NCBI GenBank assembly: GCA_017420845.1 | Contig: JAFQOC010000223.1 | Coordinates: forward strand, 1 to 5,110 | DNA from: Clostridia bacterium | GTDB lineage: Bacteria > Bacillota > Clostridia > Oscillospirales > CAG-272 | Length of the DNA stretch: 5,110 nucleotides | Reading direction: 5' to 3' | Part shown: one piece after another, positions 1-5,110 of the stretch | How the letters are laid out: every line of letters starts with the position of its first letter | Position numbering within the stretch: position 1 is the first letter of the stretch | Translations under genes and position numbers: made by a program | The notes under the pieces: model-generated | What the model saw: only the letters and a program-made list of their open reading frames with translations | The model's database searches: none | Told to the model about the DNA's origin: nothing

Positions 1-6
1 CCCCCG

Positions 7-29
7 CTCCCCGACAAACCCAAATTTGA
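7..29 (+). repeat. Direct repeat, left copy (matches 2544-2566)
   Basis: Bases 7-29 match 2544-2566 with one difference (C10 versus A2547). The 19-nt core CCGACAAACCCAAATTTGA (11-29) is identical. Weaker similarity continues to the right, for example GAATCGTGAC here against GAATAGTTAC in the other copy. This puts the sigma operon between direct repeats about 2.5 kb apart. Confidence 0.75.
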
Positions 30-55
30 AAGTTACAGAATCGTGACATGAGAAA

Positions 56-88
56 AACCCCGATGCGGCGCATCGGGGTTGTTTTTTT
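56..88. terminator. Bidirectional intrinsic terminator after the sigma/anti-sigma operon
   Basis: A perfect 11-bp inverted repeat (AACCCCGATGC at 56-66, GCATCGGGGTT at 70-80) encloses a 3-nt loop. It starts about 29 nt beyond the TAA stop of the membrane-protein gene. On the minus strand the stem runs into a short T tract (57-53). On the plus strand it is followed by G and seven T's (82-88). It can therefore stop transcription in both directions; the plus-strand U tract is the better one, which would insulate the operon from any convergent transcript. Confidence 0.88.
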
Positions 89-109
89 GAGCAGATGAAC
101 TGCAAAGTG

Positions 110-1741
110 TTACCAGCCGTACCGCTCCAGGGATTTCTGCATGGCGCGGACATAAGACTGCTTGAGGGGGGAGCGAAGCTCGGTGCTTCTTTCGCCCAGG
201 GGATCGGTCAGAGTCTGGGAGGTATCGGGATTGAGGAGACCCAGGTCGTGGGTGGAGCGGTGGATGATCTCCAACATATGCAGATCCCGATGCACCGCCG
301 TCACAGCCGCCTCGTCCTTGCCGTACACGCCCATGACGGCTTGGTTGTAGATCTCCCCCGTATGCCGGGAGAAGTAGCCCAGCATTTCGGCGGTCTCGCC
401 CACCATGTCCGAGGTGGAGGCATCGGTGAAGAGACCCATGTAGGCATTGACGTGGAGGGATCTGTAAGCGGTCTGGGCGGTGTCGTACTTGGGCAGGGGC
501 AGAACGCCGAAATCAGTTCCGTAGGCATCAGAGGCCAGCTCGCGGGTCAGACGAACCTCCATCAGGAGCTCGCCGCCCTCGATGCGGGGAACGGCGGGGC
601 CGTGCTGAATCATATCCTCGTAGCGGCCGCACTGGGTCAGCTCCACCAGACGGGCATAGATGGCACGCATGGCATCGGCATTGTCGGGGAGGGTATAGCT
701 CTGGGTATAGCCGCCGTCCTGAGTAGGAACCGTGTCGAACACACGGAAGCCGGCGGCGGTCAGCAGGGCGCATCTCTGAAGCGGATCCTGCACCGAAAGG
801 CCGTATTTCGCGGTGCTTGCCGTCTCGGTCAGCACGGACGTGAGTGCCTCCAGCGTCCATCCGCCGCTGTCCACCAGAGAGTAGAGATCCCTGGGGGCGG
901 CGGAGGCATTATAGAGGGGCTTACTGTAGGCGATGGCATAGGCATTCGGAGGAATAAAGCTGTTGTAGCCGATATAGCTGTGGCCGCCTTGGGTATGGGA
1001 GTCCATCAAGGCACTATCCCAGTAGGAGGCCCGGGTGTTGACACCCTCCAGGGTATCCCAGGGGGTCAGCAGATTGGAGGTGGCCAGGGAAGCCAGGGTG
1101 AAGCCGGAGGACAGAACCAGAATATTCCGATCCTCACCGGCCTGGGCCATGATTCCGATCATACGCAACACCTCGGCATGGTCGAGATAGTTCCCCATGA
1201 AGCCCACCTTCATCCCCAGGTAGTCCTCCGATTGACGGACACGCTCGAAAAGGTCGGCATTCAACTGGCCGGCTCCCGCGAAGACAAGGTCCTCGGGGAG
1301 ATAGTTGAAGTCGGGGGAGAACATATCGTTGGCATGCATGATATACATACTGCCGCCGTAATTCTTGCGCTCCGGGAAGGGATCGGGATCCGGCTCGGGC
1401 TGGGTCTCGGTCTCGGTCTCGGCGGGGGTGTCGGGCTCGGTCGCGTCGCCGCCGGAGCTTTCGTGGCCGCTCTCTGCCGTGTCGCTCTGGGAGGTAGGAT
1501 CCTGGATGGAGGGATCCTCACTCCGTCCCGCCAGGCTCAGACCCACCGCAACGGCTACGATGATCGCCGCGATGCTGCCAACGACCGCCACGAAGGCGGG
1601 GCTGGTCAGAATCCGACCCAGGGGGGACTTCTTAAAGCCGGCTCCCTTGGCGGGAATCGGGATGGTCACGGGAATCAGAGCCTCGGTGACGTATTTATCC
1701 GAAATGCGGCCGAATAACGCAAAGTATGCCATCTCGTTCAT
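110..1741 (-). CDS. Membrane-anchored solute-binding-like protein, putative ligand-sensing anti-sigma factor
   Basis: The 543-residue product is encoded directly behind the ECF sigma factor, and its ATG overlaps the sigma stop as ATGA. An AAAGGGGG ribosome binding site 8 nt upstream supports this start. Residues 1-48 are predicted cytoplasmic and include LFGRISDKYVTEA (9-21), which resembles the short N-terminal segment of clostridial proteins paired with ECF sigma factors. Lys/Arg residues at 37, 38 and 43 precede a single hydrophobic helix (about 49-72), giving an N-in, C-out topology. There is no lipobox. Residues 73-127 form an acidic Ser/Thr/Pro linker with ETETET. Residues about 128-543 resemble an extracellular ABC-transporter solute-binding protein: GGWTLEAL (293-300), YGLSVQDP (313-320) and especially FGVLPLPKYDTAQ (411-423) are typical of that fold. 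No permease or ATPase gene is adjacent, so sensing is more likely than transport. Inferred role: hold the sigma factor at the membrane and release or activate it when an extracellular ligand, perhaps a sugar, is bound. The anti-sigma function is inferred from context. A plain anchored binding protein is the alternative. Confidence 0.85.
   Translation of the reverse strand: MNEMAYFALFGRISDKYVTEALIPVTIPIPAKGAGFKKSPLGRILTSPAFVAVVGSIAAIIVAVAVGLSLAGRSEDPSIQDPTSQSDTAESGHESSGGDATEPDTPAETETETQPEPDPDPFPERKNYGGSMYIMHANDMFSPDFNYLPEDLVFAGAGQLNADLFERVRQSEDYLGMKVGFMGNYLDHAEVLRMIGIMAQAGEDRNILVLSSGFTLASLATSNLLTPWDTLEGVNTRASYWDSALMDSHTQGGHSYIGYNSFIPPNAYAIAYSKPLYNASAAPRDLYSLVDSGGWTLEALTSVLTETASTAKYGLSVQDPLQRCALLTAAGFRVFDTVPTQDGGYTQSYTLPDNADAMRAIYARLVELTQCGRYEDMIQHGPAVPRIEGGELLMEVRLTRELASDAYGTDFGVLPLPKYDTAQTAYRSLHVNAYMGLFTDASTSDMVGETAEMLGYFSRHTGEIYNQAVMGVYGKDEAAVTAVHRDLHMLEIIHRSTHDLGLLNPDTSQTLTDPLGERSTELRSPLKQSYVRAMQKSLERYGW
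1403..1422 (-). repeat. Short 6-bp tandem repeat in the linker of the membrane protein
   Basis: The unit GGTCTC (plus strand) occurs three times in a row and is followed by GG. On the coding minus strand it gives alternating Glu and Thr (ETETET) in the extracellular linker. Because the unit is two codons long, changes in copy number would alter linker length without a frameshift. Confidence 0.7.
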
Positions 1742-2289
1742 ATCCGGTACCCCCTTTCGGTGAGGAAGTCCCGCAAGGCTTCGCGGAGGCGTTTGAGGGT
1801 AACCGACACGTGGTTGGGGGTCATGCCGTAGGTCTCGGCCAATTGGTTCACCGAGTAGGCGTGCCAGTAGCGTCCCACCAGCAGCTTTCGCGGGGTGGGC
1901 TTAAGGGACTCCAGAAACTCGTCCAGCAGGGCGGGCAGGGGGTCGTTGTCCTGCACCGACGCGGGGTCGGGGAGGCACTCGGTCAGCTCGTGGAGAGCCA
2001 CCTCAAAGCCATCCCCGCGGGACTTGGTCTTGTGGCGGGCGCGGTAGCGGTCAATGGAGAGGTTGCGGGTAATGCGGCAGAAGAAGGCGCGGAGGTTTCC
2101 GGGACGCTCGGGAGGCATGGCGTTCCAGCTCTTCAGCCAGGTGTCGTTGACACACTCCTCGGCATCCATGCGGTCGGAGAGGATGTTCATGGCCACGCTG
2201 TGGCAGAGAGCACCGTAGGCGCGGTCGCTCTCGGCGATGGCCTGCTCGTTTCTTGCCCAATAGAGGTCGATGATCTGTTGGTCTTGCAC
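1738..2289 (-). CDS. ECF-type RNA polymerase sigma factor (sigma-70 family)
   Basis: A 183-residue alternative sigma factor that should bind core RNA polymerase and direct it to a specific set of promoters. The region 2 domain covers about residues 25-85; DAEECVNDTWLKSW (42-55) and AFFCRITRNLSIDRYR (68-83) match the core-binding and -10 recognition helices. A variable linker follows (about 86-120). Region 4 covers about 122-176 and contains a helix-turn-helix, SVNQLAETYGMTPNHVSVTL (146-165), followed by KRLREALRDFL. There is no region 1 or 3, and the length is normal for an ECF factor. The start is GTG at 2289, chosen because AAAGGAG lies 8 nt upstream and no in-frame ATG fits better. The stop overlaps the next gene by 4 bp, so the two are probably translationally coupled. 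The downstream membrane protein is the probable regulator. A promoter-like sequence about 46 nt upstream of the start suggests autoregulation. The family is clear; the exact ECF group and regulon cannot be told from this sequence. Confidence 0.95.
   Translation of the reverse strand: MQDQQIIDLYWARNEQAIAESDRAYGALCHSVAMNILSDRMDAEECVNDTWLKSWNAMPPERPGNLRAFFCRITRNLSIDRYRARHKTKSRGDGFEVALHELTECLPDPASVQDNDPLPALLDEFLESLKPTPRKLLVGRYWHAYSVNQLAETYGMTPNHVSVTLKRLREALRDFLTERGYRI
1750..1757 (-). promoter_or_regulatory. Ribosome binding site of the membrane-protein gene
   Basis: AAAGGGGG on the minus strand lies 8 nt before the ATG at 1741, inside the 3' end of the sigma gene. It fixes the start at the ATGA overlap and shows that the second gene can recruit ribosomes itself as well as by coupling. 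Confidence 0.75.
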
Positions 2290-2297
2290 TTGTTTTG

Positions 2298-2304
2298 CTC
2301 CTTT
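2298..2304 (-). promoter_or_regulatory. Ribosome binding site that decides the GTG start of the sigma gene
   Basis: AAAGGAG on the minus strand lies 8 nt before GTG at 2289, which is ideal spacing. It is the reason for accepting a non-ATG start for the sigma factor. Confidence 0.85.
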
Positions 2305-2312
2305 CGGGTTTT

Positions 2313-2326
2313 GGCGGTGGGCCGCC
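2313..2326 (-). other. Small GC hairpin in the sigma gene leader
   Basis: GGCGG (2313-2317) and CCGCC (2322-2326) can form a 5-bp stem with a 4-nt loop in the predicted leader RNA, 8 nt upstream of the ribosome binding site. No T tract follows, so it is not a terminator. It could stabilise the mRNA or tune initiation, but it may be incidental. Confidence 0.4.
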
Positions 2327-2334
2327 TTTACCCT

Positions 2335-2364
2335 TATGACGGATAAAAAGCGGGAAATATGACA
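2335..2364 (-). promoter_or_regulatory. Putative ECF-type promoter of the sigma/anti-sigma operon
   Basis: Read on the minus strand, TGTCATATTT (2364-2355) is followed by CGTCATA (2341-2335), with 17 nt between TGTCAT and CGTC. CGTC-type -10 elements at about this spacing are characteristic of many Bacillota ECF promoters. An AT-rich tract (2373-2391) lies just upstream, like an UP element. Transcription would start near 2330, leaving a leader of about 40 nt. Autoregulation by the encoded sigma factor is inferred. Confidence 0.55.
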
Positions 2365-2432
2365 GATAGGGGAATTTTTTTCTGAAAAATTGGGGTTTAG
2401 CGGTCTGATTGAATAAACCTCAAAAACGGAAC

Positions 2433-2529
2433 TGTAGGGACCGGCGTCCTCGACGGTCCAAAATAACGTAGATCCGGCAAGTACTTTTGGCCGTTTGGAA
2501 ACGGACCGTCGGGGACGCCGGTCCCTACA
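2433..2529. repeat. 97-bp palindromic element with 27-bp inverted repeats
   Basis: The left arm (2433-2459, beginning TGTAGGGACCGG) and the right arm (2503-2529, ending CCGGTCCCTACA) are reverse complements over 27 positions. The only mismatch is T2450 opposite G2512, which is a G-U wobble in plus-strand RNA. The 43-nt centre contains a second small palindrome, CCGTTT-GG-AAACGG (2491-2504), which overlaps the right arm. No open frame and no clear target-site duplication are seen. It resembles a dispersed REP-like or MITE-like intergenic element; a strong transcribed hairpin that protects or ends mRNA is another possible role. Confidence 0.8.
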
Positions 2530-2543
2530 ATCGTCTTTTCAAA

Positions 2544-2597
2544 CTCACCGACAAACCCAAATTTGATTGGTAGCTGAATAGTTACCCCCAAATTTGA
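2544..2597 (+). repeat. Direct repeat, right copy, with an additional core motif
   Basis: This is the second copy of the sequence at 7-29 (2544-2566). The core CCCAAATTTGA then recurs at 2587-2597, 31 bp further on. The motif therefore appears three times in the window (19-29, 2556-2566, 2587-2597), always in non-coding DNA and always in the same orientation. It contains the palindrome CAAATTTG, so protein binding is possible, but nothing here proves it. Confidence 0.7.
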
Positions 2598-2616
2598 TTT
2601 CCCTGGACCCAACACC

Positions 2617-2655
2617 AAAATGCCCGCCAAGGTGGAAGACCGCCTTTGACGGGCA
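2617..2655 (-). terminator. Putative intrinsic terminator of the mannosidase gene
   Basis: On the minus strand, 18 nt after the mannosidase stop codon, an imperfect stem of about 15 bp forms between 2655-2640 (TGCCCGTCAAAGGCGG) and 2635-2621 (CCACCTTGGCGGGCA), with one wobble, one bulged A and one mismatch. A short TTTT tract follows (2620-2617). The U tract is weak but the position is right. Confidence 0.7.
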
Positions 2656-2672
2656 TTGGATGATTCAAGCAA

Positions 2673-5108
2673 TCACAAATCCAGCATAGACCGCTGCTCG
2701 GTCAGCTCGCCGTTTCTGTACAGCAGGGTCTTGACCTCGAACTTACCGAAGTCGAGGGTCAGGCTCTTGCCGAAGACGGTGCAGTCGCAGGCTCTTCCCT
2801 CCTCGGTGTTGTTGATGAGGCGGACCATGTAGGTGTCGTCCTTGACCTTGCGGAAGCAGGACAGGGAGACGGTGCCGTCGGACAGGGTGACGGCGGAGGT
2901 CTCGTGGCGCTCGCCCGTGCCGTGGGGGTAGAAGTTGAGGGCGTAGGGCTTCTGGGTGAAGGCGGCGGCCTTGCGCTCAGCGGCGGTCTTGTCACACAGC
3001 TCCAGACGGAAGGCGAACTCGTGGCGGCCCAGGTCGATGTAGCGGTTGAAGCGCTGATCATCCACGATGGGGAGCCGGTCTATGGGGTGAGCGCAGTAGA
3101 CCGAGCCGTTAAGGAGGTCGAGGTACAAAACGCCATCCTCCAGGGAGCAGCCGTAGGTGCCGTCCTTGAAGACCGTCAGCAGCTTATCGCCGCTCTCGAT
3201 ACCCACGAATCTCTGGGAGCATTCCTCCAGATTTTCGGTGAAGGTCTGGATACCGAAGGCGGTCTGACCCACGAACTTACCCATCTCAGCCACGGGGATA
3301 GCCAGCTTCAGGCCCTTGCCCGGGTCGTTCCAGTAGGCGTTGACCGTGACGTCAATGTAGTCGAAGTCCTTGTAGAGGGTGTAGGCCACGCGGATATCCG
3401 ACTTGCCCGTGGTGTAGAGGCTCTCTACCGTGGTGAGGAGGTCGCCCCGCTCGATGACGCGGAGGGGGATCTCACAGGTGGCGGGGGTGTAGTTCTTGCC
3501 TACGGTTCTCATGTGCCAGCCCCAGGGATCCTCGTTGTCGTCGTAGACGATGGGGGTGAAGGCTCCGCCCTTCAGGTACTCCTTGCCCTCCACCATGAAG
3601 GAGGTCAGAGCGCCCGTGGTCGCGTCAAAGGTAGCCGTAGTTCCCTGCTTGGTGGTGAACTCGGTCTGAGGGGTACGGTCGAGGAAATGCTTGGTACTGC
3701 GGCGCACCTCCACGTCAAAGCGGGTCATGGACAGGGGATTGAGGGTGGTCTTGATGGCCATGCGCTTACTGCGGTCCAGGTTGATACAGGAGGATTCCTT
3801 GACCAGCTGGAAGGGTACCTCGGCTCCGTCCCGCTTGACGGTGAACTCGTAGCCCTCGGTCTCGGAGCAGATGCCGTCCAGGAGGAAGAAGTCGGCGGTG
3901 AAGATGGACTCCTCGGCGTAGGGGTTGGGGTTGTAGACGAAGATGGGGTACTTCAGGGGGACGGCCTTTTCGTAGTCGCGGCACAGCCCCATGAAGGCCT
4001 TGGTGAACTCCTTGTCCAGAAGCTCCAGGGCGTAATCCATCTTCTGCATACTGCTCTTCTCGCCCTCGATGATGCAGGTGCCCGACAGGACGTCGTGGAA
4101 CTGCACCATGGCCATGCGCTTCTGAGCGTCATCGAAGGCCTCGAAGTTGTAGTCGTACAGACCCTCGGCGGAGGCAGAGGCGCAGATCTTCTCGGTCATG
4201 AGGAGCTTGTTCTCCAGCTCAGCGTAGCGGCGCTTGAGGCGGGCGATGGAGGTGTAGCACTTGACAAAGCAGGGCTGGAGGGCGGCGTCCCACTCCACCT
4301 TGGGGGTAGAGGCGGCGAAGAAGGCCTCGGGGGTGGAATGGAAAACCTCGACGCCCTCGGTCTTCTGCTCCTCCATGAAGACCGCCAGCTCGGCAAGATC
4401 CTTGCGGGAAGCGCCGCCGCCGTGGTTGCCCACGCCCCAGAGGGCAAAGGCGATCTCCTCGCCCTGATCGTTCCAGGGCTTCATTTTGCGCTTAACAGCG
4501 TTGACCGCGTCGCCCAGGCCGTTGGTGTAGATGCTCAGATCGTCAAAGCGGGCGGCCTTGACCGAGCTGCCGTCAAAGCCCTTCCAGTCGATGTAGTTGG
4601 CGGGCAGATCCATGAATGCAGGCATGGGACGGCAGCAGATGTAGCCGCTGTAGCCGCACTTGGAGAGGATCTGGACCAGGCCTTGGGTGTGGCCGAAGGA
4701 ATCGAAGTTGACCGCCGCCGTGGGGATCACACCGAACTTCTCCTTGAAGTAGGAAAGACCCGACTCGATCTGGCGGATAAAGCCCTCGCCCGAGGGAATG
4801 TTGCAGTCGGGCTGGACGTACCAGCCGCCCATGATGTGCCACTTGCCCGCCTTGACCAGCCCCTTGATGCGCTCAAACAGGGCGGGGTCGTAGGTCTCCA
4901 CGAACTCGTAGAGGAGGGCTTCGTTGTGGCAGAAGATGTAGTCGTACTCCTCGGCGATCTCGCAGGCGGCGTAGAAGGTGGCCAGAGCGGCGGTGGCACC
5001 GTCCGGGGCGGTTATCGAGGCCCGGATAAGATTCTTTTCAAGACGGTCAAAATCGTATAAAACATTGATAAATGCAAAAAAATTCCACTCGGTGAGTGGA
5101 ATTTTTTT
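2673..5108 (-). CDS. Alpha-mannosidase-type glycoside hydrolase, family GH38, with abnormal or truncated N-terminus
   Basis: GH38 enzymes are zinc-dependent retaining alpha-mannosidases that trim mannose from glycans. Numbering here starts at the first available start codon, GTG at 4901, which gives 742 residues. Clear signatures are GKWHIMGGWYVQPDCNIPSGE (19-39), NFDSFGHTQG (65-74) with the probable nucleophile and zinc ligand Asp67, LWGVGNHGGGASRKDL (154-169), and QFHDVLSGTC (267-276) with probable zinc ligand His269. The C-terminal half (about 310-742) is the beta-rich part usual in the family. No signal peptide is visible, so it may be cytoplasmic. GTG 4901 is not a convincing start: it has no ribosome binding site, and family-like sequence (ATAALATF, HNEALLYEF) continues upstream in frame to about 5003. 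From there to the edge at 5108 the frame stays open but is AT-rich, contains a terminator-like palindrome, and lacks the N-terminal His-x-Asp zinc motif expected just before ATAALATF. The gene is thus incomplete, through truncation or a misjoined assembly, and may be inactive. The family call is secure; the exact substrate is unknown. Confidence 0.9.
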   Translation of the reverse strand, partial: KKIPLTEWNFFAFINVLYDFDRLEKNLIRASITAPDGATAALATFYAACEIAEEYDYIFCHNEALLYEFVETYDPALFERIKGLVKAGKWHIMGGWYVQPDCNIPSGEGFIRQIESGLSYFKEKFGVIPTAAVNFDSFGHTQGLVQILSKCGYSGYICCRPMPAFMDLPANYIDWKGFDGSSVKAARFDDLSIYTNGLGDAVNAVKRKMKPWNDQGEEIAFALWGVGNHGGGASRKDLAELAVFMEEQKTEGVEVFHSTPEAFFAASTPKVEWDAALQPCFVKCYTSIARLKRRYAELENKLLMTEKICASASAEGLYDYNFEAFDDAQKRMAMVQFHDVLSGTCIIEGEKSSMQKMDYALELLDKEFTKAFMGLCRDYEKAVPLKYPIFVYNPNPYAEESIFTADFFLLDGICSETEGYEFTVKRDGAEVPFQLVKESSCINLDRSKRMAIKTTLNPLSMTRFDVEVRRSTKHFLDRTPQTEFTTKQGTTATFDATTGALTSFMVEGKEYLKGGAFTPIVYDDNEDPWGWHMRTVGKNYTPATCEIPLRVIERGDLLTTVESLYTTGKSDIRVAYTLYKDFDYIDVTVNAYWNDPGKGLKLAIPVAEMGKFVGQTAFGIQTFTENLEECSQRFVGIESGDKLLTVFKDGTYGCSLEDGVLYLDLLNGSVYCAHPIDRLPIVDDQRFNRYIDLGRHEFAFRLELCDKTAAERKAAAFTQKPYALNFYPHGTGERHETSAVTLSDGTVSLSCFRKVKDDTYMVRLINNTEEGRACDCTVFGKSLTLDFGKFEVKTLLYRNGELTEQRSMLDL
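5076..5108. terminator. Perfect 15-bp terminator-like palindrome at the window edge
   Basis: AAAAAAATTCCACTC (5076-5090) and GAGTGGAATTTTTTT (5094-5108) are exact reverse complements around a 3-nt loop. The TTCCACTC/GAGTGGAA core flanked by seven A's or T's is a standard bidirectional intrinsic terminator. It lies inside the open reading frame that leads into the mannosidase, which is an impossible place for an intact, well-expressed gene. It probably belongs to a neighbouring transcription unit that now abuts the truncated gene. Confidence 0.85.
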
Positions 5109-5110
5109 AC

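Larger units (their letters stand above)
2347..2672. other. Non-coding spacer between the mannosidase and sigma operons
   Basis: This 326-bp stretch contains no convincing gene. From right to left it holds the mannosidase terminator (2617-2655), two AAATTTG repeat motifs (2556-2566 and 2587-2597), a 97-bp palindromic element (2433-2529), about 30 bp with nothing recognisable (2401-2432), an AT-rich tract (2373-2391) and the upstream half of the sigma promoter. A 91-codon open frame crosses it on the minus strand, but it runs through the terminator and repeats and is not coding. Confidence 0.8.

Noticed and set aside
22..48. A second ECF promoter starting with TGTCAC on the minus strand
   Set aside because: TGTCAC is present (48-43), but 17 nt further on the sequence is ATTT rather than CGTC. 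The nearest GTC is too far away.
95..1717. Plus-strand open frame of 540 codons opposite the membrane-protein gene
   Set aside because: It mirrors the minus-strand gene almost end to end. Its translation is a low-complexity Gly/Val/His/Leu-rich sequence typical of the antisense of a GC-rich gene, with no domain or credible start signal. The minus-strand product has clear topology and family motifs.
1726..2346. Plus-strand open frame of 206 codons opposite the sigma gene
   Set aside because: It is an antisense shadow of a well-recognised ECF sigma factor that has its own ribosome binding site. The frame also runs across the promoter region without any recognisable domain.
2433..2597. CRISPR-like array in the spacer repeats
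   Set aside because: There are only two short motif copies and one long palindrome, with no regular series of repeats and spacers and no cas genes.
2397..2672. Minus-strand open frame of 91 codons in the spacer
   Set aside because: It runs through the mannosidase terminator, the short repeats and the palindromic element. It has no recognisable domain, so it is not treated as a gene.
4899..4901. GTG as the true start of the mannosidase
   Set aside because: No ribosome binding site precedes it, and GH38-like residues (HNEALLYEF and upstream) continue in frame before it.
2904..5060. Plus-strand open frame of 718 codons opposite the mannosidase gene
   Set aside because: Its translation is a monotonous Val/Gly/Leu/Glu-rich string. 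The opposite strand encodes unmistakable GH38 motifs, so this is an antisense shadow.
4980..5110. A single frameshift hiding the mannosidase N-terminal motif
   Set aside because: The other two minus-strand frames in this stretch contain stops and no His-x-Asp motif, so shifting the frame does not restore the expected sequence.

Overview
The window looks like a fragment of a GC-rich Bacillota genome, most likely a gut-type clostridium of the Oscillospiraceae or a relative. This is inferred from the strong AGGAG-type ribosome binding sites, the contrast between GC-rich genes and AT-rich spacers, and the gene families present. All three real genes lie on the minus strand, so they read from right to left.

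Right part (about 2673-5108): a large family 38 glycoside hydrolase (alpha-mannosidase type), 742 codons from the first possible start codon (a GTG) and open upstream to the window edge. Its 5' end is abnormal. The stretch that should carry the N-terminal His-x-Asp zinc-binding motif is replaced by an AT-rich sequence, and a perfect 15-bp terminator-like palindrome lies inside the open frame at 5076-5108. The gene therefore looks truncated at the N-terminus, by rearrangement or by a chimeric or incomplete assembly. A terminator-like hairpin follows its stop codon.

Middle (about 2330-2672): a non-coding spacer. It holds the mannosidase terminator, two copies of a short AAATTTG-centred repeat motif, a 97-bp palindromic element with 27-bp inverted repeats, an AT-rich tract and a putative ECF-type promoter facing the next operon.

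Left part (110-2289): a two-gene operon joined by a 4-bp ATGA overlap. The first gene encodes an ECF-type sigma factor. The second encodes a single-pass membrane protein with a short cytoplasmic N-terminal segment, an acidic Pro/Thr linker and a large extracellular domain resembling an ABC-transporter solute-binding protein. The best reading is a sigma factor with a ligand-sensing anti-sigma factor, probably controlling its own promoter. This is comparable in logic, but not in domains, to the SigI/RsgI polysaccharide sensors of Clostridium thermocellum. A bidirectional terminator closes the operon at 56-88.

The first 50 bases repeat part of the middle spacer, so the sigma operon lies between direct repeats. 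Such repeats are also places where assemblies tend to break.
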